From JAPHTQ01 sp050288165 (lineage in GTDB: Bacteria > Pseudomonadota > Gammaproteobacteria > Thiohalomonadales > Thiohalomonadaceae), in assembly GCA_050288165.1 (NCBI GenBank), contig JBNKDG010000002.1, positions 186,001 to 250,000 on the forward strand: a stretch of DNA of 64,000 nucleotides. Reading direction: 5' to 3'. Under the pieces are notes generated by a model. It was given only the letters and a program-made list of their open reading frames with translations, searched no databases and had not been told where the DNA came from. Shown in pieces: positions 26,046 through 33,725 of this stretch. The translations under genes were made by a program, and so were the position numbers. The stretch's first letter is position 1. The number at the start of each line of letters is the position of its first letter.

Positions 26046-27023
26046 TCAGGGTTTGACAGCGCTGAATACGGCCCTGATCGGTGCGGGGTGGCCTTCGATC
26101 GTTTTACTCGTGTCGTTCGGGTCGAGGTAGTCTGCCAGTGACTCGAAGTGCATCCAGCGAGTGCGCCGCTGCTCATCAAGAGTGGTTGGACTGATATCCA
26201 GGAGTTCGATCTGTTTCAGTCCTGCCTGTTCCAGCCACTGCATCATGGTTGCCGGTGAGGGGATAGCGTAGACGTTTTTCATCTTGGCGTAACGCCCATC
26301 GGGTTGCAGCAGTTCTCCAGCTCCACCATCGATGACCAGCCCTTCCAGGATCAGCGTGCCACCCGGTTTCAGATGGGACAGCAGTTGTTCGATATGTTCC
26401 TGATGGTCTTTGCGGTGATAGATGACACCCATAGAAAAGACATGGTCAAAGCATTCGTTGCCCGCGGGCAGCTCTTCCAGCTTAAGCGGTAGTACATGCA
26501 TCGGTTGTGGGCCGATGAAGTGGCGCATCGCCGCGTATTGCGCAATGTAGCCGATGGTTGGGTCGATGGCGATGACCCGCGCTGCACCGGCTCCCAACAT
26601 ACGCCAGCCGTAGTAACCATTGCCCGAGCCGACATCGAGTATCAGTTTGCCTTGCAGGTCGAGTTGACTCTCCAGTCGTGCCCACTTCCAGTCGGAACGC
26701 CATTCGGTATCCAGGTGGATGCCATAGGGACAGAACGGACCCTTGCGCCAGGGATGGAAGGCCATCAGGGTTTCGCTGATCGTCTCGCGCATCCCGTCGT
26801 CGATCTGTGCCGCTGAACCAATGCGCAGACAGGGGGTGGAAAGGTCAACACTGTCGGGCGTAAGTTGCGGGAGCTGTTGCAGAGCGGCCAGCCAGCGTGG
26901 CATGTCACCGTGGGTGCTGAGGCGTGATTCACTGAGCTGAGGAATGCCCGGTAACCAGTGGGCGAGGGGAGAATTTTTCAGCCAACCGTACAACTCGGTG
27001 TAGCCAAATGGCGACAGATCCAT
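26046..27023 (-). CDS. cmoB: tRNA uridine-34 carboxymethyltransferase CmoB
   Basis: A 325-residue SAM-fold enzyme that transfers a carboxymethyl group from carboxy-SAM to 5-hydroxyuridine 34 of tRNA, making cmo5U. Motifs include KLILDVGSGNGYYGWRMLGAG and VFSMGVIYHRKDH. I start it at the ATG at 27023 (MDLSPFGYTELY), 2 nt after the cmoA stop; the upstream start would overlap cmoA. Length agrees with E. coli CmoB (323). Confidence 0.96.
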   Translation of the reverse strand: MDLSPFGYTELYGWLKNSPLAHWLPGIPQLSESRLSTHGDMPRWLAALQQLPQLTPDSVDLSTPCLRIGSAAQIDDGMRETISETLMAFHPWRKGPFCPYGIHLDTEWRSDWKWARLESQLDLQGKLILDVGSGNGYYGWRMLGAGAARVIAIDPTIGYIAQYAAMRHFIGPQPMHVLPLKLEELPAGNECFDHVFSMGVIYHRKDHQEHIEQLLSHLKPGGTLILEGLVIDGGAGELLQPDGRYAKMKNVYAIPSPATMMQWLEQAGLKQIELLDISPTTLDEQRRTRWMHFESLADYLDPNDTSKTIEGHPAPIRAVFSAVKP

Positions 27024-27025
27024 GG

Positions 27026-27748
27026 CTATTTGATCGCCGCCATGGAGATGAAATTGAGGGCGTGGAACCACTGTTCCACCTGGCGAAAACCTGCCTGTGC
27101 CAATCGCTCTTTGTGGTGTTCCGGGGTGTCCGGGATCAGGACGTTTTCCAGCGCCTGACGCTTGCCGCTGATCTCCATTTCCGAATAACCGTTGGCACGT
27201 TTAAACGCAAGGTGCATCGATTCGGCAAACTGCTGACTCTGTTCGTCGACGAAGCGGATCTTTTCCGAAAGGATCAGTACTCCACCCGGTTGCATCCCCT
27301 GCTGAATCTTCGTTAATAACGCCAGACGTTCTTCTGGAGGGAGGAACTGCAGGGTGAAATTGAGTACCACTACCGAGGCATTGCTGATTGCCACTTCGCG
27401 TATATCGGCACAGAGGATATCGACCGGTGTCGGTGACAGATCGGCAGCGATGTTTTCGCGGCAACGTTCGATCATCGCTTCAGAGTTGTCGACGGCGATA
27501 ATGCGGCAGTGGCTGGCGCTGATGCGTCGACGCAGGGAGAGGGTGGCAGCACCGAGAGAGCAGCCCAGGTCGTAGAGATTCGAGCCTTCGACCGCATAGC
27601 GTTCGGCGAACAGGCCGAGCAGGGCGATGATATCGCCGTAGCCGGGTACGGAGCGACGGATCATGTCGGGGAAGACGCTGGCCACCCGCTCGTCGAAGGC
27701 GAAATCGACGATATGCTGTTGCTCAGTGTAGAGGGTGTCTTTGCTCAC
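27026..27748 (-). CDS. cmoA: Carboxy-S-adenosyl-L-methionine synthase CmoA
   Basis: A 240-residue SAM-dependent enzyme that uses prephenate to make carboxy-SAM, the substrate of CmoB. The SAM site is YDLGCSLGAATLSL; VVVLNFTLQFLPPEER and RFVDEQSQ are family features. It is the first gene of the cmoA-cmoB pair, 2 nt upstream of cmoB. Confidence 0.97.
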   Translation of the reverse strand: MSKDTLYTEQQHIVDFAFDERVASVFPDMIRRSVPGYGDIIALLGLFAERYAVEGSNLYDLGCSLGAATLSLRRRISASHCRIIAVDNSEAMIERCRENIAADLSPTPVDILCADIREVAISNASVVVLNFTLQFLPPEERLALLTKIQQGMQPGGVLILSEKIRFVDEQSQQFAESMHLAFKRANGYSEMEISGKRQALENVLIPDTPEHHKERLAQAGFRQVEQWFHALNFISMAAIK

Positions 27749-27803
27749 GCTACGTTTGCCGCTGTGTCGGGACCGGGATTATAGCACCGCGATGCCGGAC
27801 GGT

Positions 27804-28646
27804 TCAGCCGCCCATGCTGTAGAGCAACTGGATCTCCTCGGCCCAGAGGGTGTCGTCGATGGTTTCCAGAATCAGCGGGATATCGTCGAAGCGGGGATCG
27901 TTCATGATGAAGCGGAAGACATCGAGGCCGAGTTTGCCCTGGCCCAGACTGTGGTGGCGATCGACCCGCGAGGCGAAGTCGGCCTTGGAGTCGTTAAGGT
28001 GCATCCCGCGTAGGTAGCGAAAGCCGACCACACGCTCGAATTCATCGAAGACTTCACGGCACGTTTCAGTGGTACGCAGATCATAGCCGGCGGTGAAGGT
28101 GTGGCAGGTGTCGAGACAGACACCGACACGGCTTTTGTCCTCAACCCCATCGATGATCGCCGCCAGGTGTTCAAAGCGGTATCCCAGGTTGCTGCCCTGT
28201 CCGGCGGTGTTTTCAATCACCGCGGTGACACCGCTGGTCTGTTTCAGTGCCAGATTGATGGAGTCGGCAACGATCGCCAGAGAGGCTTCTTCGCTGATCT
28301 TGTTCAGGTGGGCGCCGGGATGGAAGTTGAGCAGCGGTAGGCCCAGTTGTTCACAGCGTTGCATCTCGTCGATAAAGGCGTTGCGCGACTTTTCCAGCGG
28401 TTCTTTTTCCGGATGCCCCAGATTGATCAGGTAGCTGTCGTGGGGCAGAACATGGCGGGGATCGATGCCGCTCTCCGACAGGTTGGTGCGGAAGGCTTCG
28501 ATGCTTTCCATACTCAGCGGCTTGGCCTGCCACTGGCGCTGATTCTTGGTGAACAGGGCAAAGGCCTTTGCCCCAATAGCTGCAGCATTAAGCGGGGCGT
28601 TTTCCACGCCACCGCAGGCGCTGACATGGGCGCCGACATATTTCAT
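27804..28646 (-). CDS. nfo: Endonuclease IV
   Basis: A 280-residue AP endonuclease of base-excision repair. Family signatures for the three-zinc site are present: VIENTAGQG, GVCLDTCHTFTAGYD and LNDSKADFASRVDRHHSLGQG. Length matches E. coli Nfo (285). It follows the GGDEF-EAL gene by 15 nt on the same strand. Confidence 0.97.
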   Translation of the reverse strand: MKYVGAHVSACGGVENAPLNAAAIGAKAFALFTKNQRQWQAKPLSMESIEAFRTNLSESGIDPRHVLPHDSYLINLGHPEKEPLEKSRNAFIDEMQRCEQLGLPLLNFHPGAHLNKISEEASLAIVADSINLALKQTSGVTAVIENTAGQGSNLGYRFEHLAAIIDGVEDKSRVGVCLDTCHTFTAGYDLRTTETCREVFDEFERVVGFRYLRGMHLNDSKADFASRVDRHHSLGQGKLGLDVFRFIMNDPRFDDIPLILETIDDTLWAEEIQLLYSMGG

Positions 28647-28661
28647 GGTGATTCCGTTTTG

Positions 28662-31073
28662 TTATTTGAGGTACTGGAAGTGACTATCTTTCTGACGCAG
28701 GTAGTTTTCAAACGTTTCACTATCGAGCGGACGGCTGAAATAGAATCCCTGGTGCATGGCGCAGCCGCGTTTGATCAGGAAGCGTAACTGCTCTTCTGTT
28801 TCCACCCCTTCGGCGATGACTTCCAGTTCCAGGTGGGTTGCCATGGCAATGATCGCCTCGACGATCAGTGCGTCACTGGGGTCGGTGGTGACGTCACGCA
28901 CAAAAGAGTGGTCGATCTTGAGTCGGTCAAGCGGCAGGCGCTTGAGGTAGGCCAGTGAGGAGTAGCCGGTACCGAAGTCATCAATGGCGAAGCGGATGCC
29001 ATATTGTTTCAGCGCGTCCATCTTGGCGCTGACATCTTCAAGGTGCTCGATCAACAGCGACTCGGTTAACTCCAGTTCCAGATAATTCGGGTCGACGCCG
29101 GTTTCGTTGACGATGCCCAGTACCTGTTCAACGAAAGTAGCCTGGTGGAACTGGCGTGGACTGACGTTGGCGGACAGGGTGATTTTATCCTTACCCATAA
29201 GCTGCCAGCGCTTCAGCGTCTTGCAGGTTTCGCGCAGCACCCAGGCACCGATGTCGATGATCTGGCCGGACTCTTCCGCAACCGGAATGAAGCGGGATGG
29301 GGGGATCATTCCCTGCGTCGGGTGATTCCAGCGCAACAGGCTTTCGGCGCCAATCAGTTCCCCCTCGTGGTTGTATTGCGGCTGGAAGTGCAGGGCAAAC
29401 TGTTTGTTAGGGAGTGCGTAACGCAGCATATTCTGCATCAACAGGCGTTCTTCTGCCTCTTTCTGCATGCTAGGCATGAAGAAACGTACCGCATTGCGAC
29501 CGGCTTCCTTGGCACGGTACATGGCGGTATCCGCGTGCTTGAGGATGTCATGGACGTCGTTGTCACGATTGGGGAACATACTGATCCCGACGCTCATGGT
29601 GATATGTTGCTCGTGGTCGCCAAGATCAAAGGGGAGCGCCAGTTTCTTGCGGATATTCTCAGCAATGTCATGGGCCTGTGCGTCGGCATGACGCTGGTCG
29701 TTACCGAGATCGTTGAGAATGACGATAAATTCATCACCACCGAGGCGTGCCACGGTGTCTTCGGTACGCACAACCTCACGCAGCCGGTTGCCGATCTCCT
29801 TGAGCAGGATATCGCCGGTATGGTGGCCCAGGCTGTCGTTAATGATCTTGAAGTTATCCAGGTCGAAAAACAGCAGTGCGTTGTAGTGATTGTGGCGGCT
29901 GGCAGCAGCGAGTGATTTGGCCAGGTTTTCCATCAGGTAATTGCGGTTACCGAGACCGGTCAGTTCGTCGAAATAGGCCTGATGGAGTAGCCGTTCTTCC
30001 GCCTGCTTTTTGTCGGTAATATCCATGCTCAGGCCGATCAAGCCCAGCGACTGACCATGTTCGTCATGTACCCGACTTTTGATGATCTCCAGATCGTGAT
30101 ACTTGCCGTCGACGAAGCGCATCCTTTCATAACTCAGTTGCGGTCCTTCGTTGCTAAGCGCGATCTCGTCCGAGGCCATGCACGATTTGGCGGTTTCCGG
30201 TGGATAGAGGATGCTGTAGTGCTGGACGGAGAGGAAGTCCTCCTCACTGATGCCAATAGCGCCGCAGAACGCCTGGTTCACGAATAGCAATTTACCGTTG
30301 GTGTTCTGGAACCAGATGCCGATAGGGGCATTGTCCAGTAGCGACTGCAGGGTCTGCTGTTTCTCACGCAGTGTCAGCTCGATCAATTTCTGCTCGGTGA
30401 TATCGTGGATAACGCCGGAGAGGGTGATCGGTTTGCCCTCATCGTCACGCGTCAGGCGGCAATGGAGCTTGGCGTAACGCTGTGCCTCTCCTACATCCAG
30501 CAGTCTAAGCTGCAGTGTATATTCACTCTTCTCACCGTACAGCACGTCATCAAGAACGTCGCTCATCTGTTTGCGGTCATCGGGGTGAATCGAACGGAGC
30601 AGGTTATCCACGCTGGCTTTATGGTGGGCAGGTTCGAGGTTGAAGATGGTAAAGGTTTCCATGGACCAGAACATACGGTGGTTAGGGATATCCCAGGTCC
30701 AGGTACCGATGTGTACGATGTTCTGTGAGGAGAGGGGGTGTTCCTCCGATTGTGCTACTGCCTGTGCCAGCGGCGCACGCTGTGGCGCCGACTGAGTGAT
30801 ATTGCGTCGTTTAAGCTTAATCCAGAGGGTAGCGGCAATGGCAAGCGCAATGACCAGTAGTACGCCAAGGATGAGGGTCGGCAGGTTGCCCTGAGCGAGT
30901 TCGACATGCGGGTGAGCCGCCAGCCATTCGCGCTCCTCGTTAGTGAGGTTGGCCAGGGAAGTCGCGGCCTTGGCAGGCATTGCAGCGCTGAATATCCACA
31001 GGTAGCTAATAACTACCTTCAATACCGCGGTGATTCGACATTTAATGTCTGATATTTTGTCTGTAATGCTCAT
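28662..31073 (-). CDS. PAS-PAS-GGDEF-EAL protein with degenerate periplasmic domain
   Basis: About 803 residues from the ATG at 31073 (MSITDKIS); a GTG at 31139 is an alternative and neither has a clear Shine-Dalgarno. Order: N-terminal hydrophobic signal, an LTNEEREWLAAHPHVELAQG segment (43-62), transmembrane helix (64-86), two PAS domains, GGDEF (RLGGDEF with an RTED I-site five residues before) and EAL (ESLLRW in place of EALxRW, then DDFGTGYSSLAYLKRLPLDRLKID). It should make or break c-di-GMP. The 43-62 segment is the start of a solute-binding sensor domain whose remainder is missing. Confidence 0.9.
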   Translation of the reverse strand: MSITDKISDIKCRITAVLKVVISYLWIFSAAMPAKAATSLANLTNEEREWLAAHPHVELAQGNLPTLILGVLLVIALAIAATLWIKLKRRNITQSAPQRAPLAQAVAQSEEHPLSSQNIVHIGTWTWDIPNHRMFWSMETFTIFNLEPAHHKASVDNLLRSIHPDDRKQMSDVLDDVLYGEKSEYTLQLRLLDVGEAQRYAKLHCRLTRDDEGKPITLSGVIHDITEQKLIELTLREKQQTLQSLLDNAPIGIWFQNTNGKLLFVNQAFCGAIGISEEDFLSVQHYSILYPPETAKSCMASDEIALSNEGPQLSYERMRFVDGKYHDLEIIKSRVHDEHGQSLGLIGLSMDITDKKQAEERLLHQAYFDELTGLGNRNYLMENLAKSLAAASRHNHYNALLFFDLDNFKIINDSLGHHTGDILLKEIGNRLREVVRTEDTVARLGGDEFIVILNDLGNDQRHADAQAHDIAENIRKKLALPFDLGDHEQHITMSVGISMFPNRDNDVHDILKHADTAMYRAKEAGRNAVRFFMPSMQKEAEERLLMQNMLRYALPNKQFALHFQPQYNHEGELIGAESLLRWNHPTQGMIPPSRFIPVAEESGQIIDIGAWVLRETCKTLKRWQLMGKDKITLSANVSPRQFHQATFVEQVLGIVNETGVDPNYLELELTESLLIEHLEDVSAKMDALKQYGIRFAIDDFGTGYSSLAYLKRLPLDRLKIDHSFVRDVTTDPSDALIVEAIIAMATHLELEVIAEGVETEEQLRFLIKRGCAMHQGFYFSRPLDSETFENYLRQKDSHFQYLK

Positions 31074-31299
31074 CGGCCGTAGCTGAATCAATGGCTCGTA
31101 ATCCTTGTTTCGACTATCGCTCAGTGTCCCGACCGGCACTGTAAATCATGACAGTCTATATGGGATTGGTAAAGGCAGACTGTAGCATTCGTCTTCTGGA
31201 TTGAGAAGTAATGGCATCCGGATGACCTACCTTAACGATGTGCTACTGAAAGCGATTTAACTGTTGCTGTCCGTGGATTGAGAGAGAGGGAGAGGCATT

Positions 31300-31710
31300 A
31301 TGCAGATATCAATGGTATGGCAGGGTGGAATGCGATTCGAGGGGCAGGGAGAGAGTGACGCCTCGGTAGTGATGGATGCGCCACCTGTCGTTGGCGGTGA
31401 GGGCAAGGGTTTCAGGCCAAAGGAGCTGTTGCTGGCGGGTCTGGCAGGCTGTACCGCCATGGATGTGATCTCGATCCTGCGCAAGATGCGCAGTGAACCG
31501 GCGAAATTCCGGGTTGAGGTCGCGGCCGGCGAGACCGAGGAGCATCCCAAGGTCCTCTCCTCATTCCATATCAAGTACATCGTCAGCAACGACGTGCCGG
31601 ACGACAAGCTGCTCAAGGCCATCGACCTCTCCCAGGAGCGCTACTGCGGGGTGACCTCCATGTACCGTAGTTTTGCCCCGGTGACCCATGAGGTGGTGCG
31701 CGAAGACTAA
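31300..31710 (+). CDS. OsmC family protein (peroxiredoxin-like)
   Basis: A 136-residue OsmC/Ohr-fold protein. Both conserved cysteines are seen: LLAGLAGCTAMDVISIL and ERYCGVTSMYRS, the thiol pair that reduces hydroperoxides in this family. The N-terminus (MVWQGGMRFEGQGESDAS) resembles the YhfA branch. It is transcribed divergently from the GGDEF-EAL gene and precedes guaA by 48 nt. Confidence 0.9.
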   Translation: MQISMVWQGGMRFEGQGESDASVVMDAPPVVGGEGKGFRPKELLLAGLAGCTAMDVISILRKMRSEPAKFRVEVAAGETEEHPKVLSSFHIKYIVSNDVPDDKLLKAIDLSQERYCGVTSMYRSFAPVTHEVVRED

Positions 31711-31758
31711 TTGCTTCATGTATAATCCCCCCCTTTTCCACGGGTTCGAGACCACGCC

Positions 31759-33336
31759 ATGTCCACTGATATCCATGCCCAGCGCATCCTGATCCTCGAT
31801 TTCGGTTCCCAGTACACCCAGCTTATCGCCCGTCGGGTGCGCGAGGCGGGGGTTTACTGCGAACTCCACCCCTGGGACATGGCGGAGGCCGACATCCGTG
31901 CCTTCAATCCCAACGGAATCGTCCTTTCCGGCGGGCCGGAGAGCACCACCGCCGCCGAGGCGCCGGTGGCGCCAGAAGTAGTCTTCTCCCTGGGCGTACC
32001 GGTGCTGGGGATCTGTTATGGCATGCAGACCATGGCTGCCCAGTTGGGTGGTCGGGTGGAGAATGCCGACCACCACGAGTACGGCTATGCCAAGGTTCGT
32101 GCCCACGGCCATACCGATCTGCTCAAGGACATTGAAGACCATGTCAGTGACGAGGGTTACGGCCTGCTGGATGTCTGGATGAGTCACGGCGACCGGGTCA
32201 TTGAGATACCAGAAGGCTTCAAGCTGATGGCCTCCACCGAGTCGGCGCCGGTCTCCGGCATGGCCGACGAGGCACGCCGTTTCTATGGCCTGCAGTTCCA
32301 CCCGGAAGTGACCCATACCTCCCAGGGACAGCGCATCATTGAGCGCTTCGTCCACACCATCTGCGGTTGCGAGGCGCTGTGGACCGCCGACAACATTATT
32401 GATGACGCCATCCGGACCGTACGCGAACAGGTGGGTACGGAAGAGGTGATCCTCGGTCTCTCCGGCGGGGTCGACTCCTCGGTGGTTGCCGCGCTGCTGC
32501 ACAAGGCGATCGGCGATCAGCTCACCTGTGTCTTCGTCGACAACGGCCTGCTGCGCTACAAAGAGGGTGATCAGGTGATGGCCACCTTCGCCGAGCACAT
32601 GGGCGTCAAGGTCATTCGCGTCGATGCGGAGCAGCGTTTCCTCGATGCACTGAAAGGCATCAACGATCCGGAACAGAAGCGCAAGATCATCGGCAACCTG
32701 TTCATCGACATCTTCGAAGAGGAGGCGGGCAAGCTGACCGCCGCCAAATGGCTGGCGCAGGGCACCATCTATCCGGATGTGATCGAATCCGCCGGGGCCA
32801 AGACCGGTAAGGCCCACCTGATCAAATCCCACCACAACGTCGGCGGTCTGCCGGAGCATATGAAGCTCAAGCTGGTGGAACCGCTGCGCGAACTGTTTAA
32901 GGACGAGGTGCGCCGACTGGGTGTTGAGCTCGGCCTGCCTGCGGACATGGTCTATCGCCATCCCTTCCCGGGACCGGGTCTAGGTGTGCGTATACTTGGT
33001 GAGGTGAAGAAAGAGTATGCCGACATCCTGCGTCTGGCCGACAACATCTTTATCGAAGAGCTGCGCAGGCACGATCTCTACGACAAAACCTCCCAGGCCT
33101 TTGCCGTGTTCCTGCCGGTGAAATCGGTGGGCGTGACCGGCGACGGTCGCCGTTACGAATATGTGGTGGCACTGCGCGCGGTGGAGACCATCGACTTCAT
33201 GACCGCCCGTTGGGCACATCTCCCTTACGGTTTCCTTGATGACGTATCACGCCGCATCGTCAACGAGATCAACGGTATCTCCCGTGTGGTTTACGACATT
33301 ACCGGCAAACCACCCGGCACGATTGAGTGGGAGTAA
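31759..33336 (+). CDS. guaA: GMP synthase (glutamine-hydrolysing)
   Basis: A 525-residue enzyme converting XMP to GMP. The N-terminal class I amidotransferase has GICYGMQ with the catalytic Cys and FHPEVTHT; the synthetase domain has the P-loop LSGGVDSSVVAALL; the C-terminus ends KPPGTIEWE. Same length as E. coli GuaA. A TATAAT at 31721-31726 probably serves as -10. In relatives guaA directly follows guaB; here they are apart. Confidence 0.98.
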   Translation: MSTDIHAQRILILDFGSQYTQLIARRVREAGVYCELHPWDMAEADIRAFNPNGIVLSGGPESTTAAEAPVAPEVVFSLGVPVLGICYGMQTMAAQLGGRVENADHHEYGYAKVRAHGHTDLLKDIEDHVSDEGYGLLDVWMSHGDRVIEIPEGFKLMASTESAPVSGMADEARRFYGLQFHPEVTHTSQGQRIIERFVHTICGCEALWTADNIIDDAIRTVREQVGTEEVILGLSGGVDSSVVAALLHKAIGDQLTCVFVDNGLLRYKEGDQVMATFAEHMGVKVIRVDAEQRFLDALKGINDPEQKRKIIGNLFIDIFEEEAGKLTAAKWLAQGTIYPDVIESAGAKTGKAHLIKSHHNVGGLPEHMKLKLVEPLRELFKDEVRRLGVELGLPADMVYRHPFPGPGLGVRILGEVKKEYADILRLADNIFIEELRRHDLYDKTSQAFAVFLPVKSVGVTGDGRRYEYVVALRAVETIDFMTARWAHLPYGFLDDVSRRIVNEINGISRVVYDITGKPPGTIEWE

Positions 33337-33431
33337 GCCCCGCGGCCTCCCTGAGTTACAACACACAATCCAAAGATTGTCGTTCGACGCTGATGCGGTA
33401 ATGGCAGTGACAGCAGGATTTTCTGCATAGC

Positions 33432-33467
33432 TTTGACGCCAACGTCCACCGGGACGTTGGCGTCAAA
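33432..33467. promoter_or_regulatory. Perfect 16-bp palindrome downstream of guaA
   Basis: TTTGACGCCAACGTCC-ACCG-GGACGTTGGCGTCAAA. It forms a strong hairpin but lacks a T tract, so it may be an mRNA-end stabiliser, a factor-dependent terminator or a protein site. Confidence 0.7.
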
Positions 33468-33544
33468 GTACCGAGCTTCAAACTTCAAACATTCTTTCTC
33501 ATACCGTGCTGAACTTCTCAAAATAGCGCATGGCTAATTCGCTG

Positions 33545-33580
33545 TATTTATGCACACATAGTTGCATTTATGGGTGCATA
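33545..33580. repeat. Two 16-bp direct repeats spaced 20 bp
   Basis: ATTTATGCACACATAG (33545-33560) and ATTTATGGGTGCATAG (33565-33580) share 13 of 16 positions, and each has partial dyad symmetry (TATG-N4-CATA in the second). The 20-bp period is about two helical turns, typical of tandem regulator sites. Confidence 0.55.
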
Positions 33581-33586
33581 GAATTG

Positions 33587-33629
33587 ATTGACGAAAATCA
33601 ATCCGCTTAGTGAACCAAGGCACATTTAA
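33587..33629 (+). promoter_or_regulatory. FNR/ANR-type box and -10 upstream of the multihaem cytochrome
   Basis: TTGAC-GAAA-ATCAA (33587-33600) matches the FNR consensus TTGAT-N4-ATCAA at 9 of 10 positions. An AT-rich -10 candidate TTTAAA lies at 33624-33629. If the box centre (33593.5) is at -41.5, the start would be near 33635, which fits that -10: a class II FNR promoter. Confidence 0.6.
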
Positions 33630-33725
33630 ATTCAGGCAATCCTCCTACGATCCCCGCCATGTAACACCGGGTAACTGAGTCATCGACTCCAGGTGTCAGC
33701 GGTATTAGCGATTACGGAAGATGAA

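Noticed and set aside
31721..31726. Full sigma-70 promoter for guaA
   Set aside because: TATAAT is perfect but no acceptable -35 or extended -10 is found, so only the -10 is mentioned with guaA.
31561..32961. 466-codon open frame on the minus strand opposite guaA
   Set aside because: Shadow of guaA; rich in His/Gly/Val, without family similarity or ribosome-binding site.
33291..33521. Short minus-strand frame ending YSHSIVPGGL
   Set aside because: Overlaps the guaA 3' end and the palindrome; this type of frame arises from the antisense of the conserved GuaA C-terminus.
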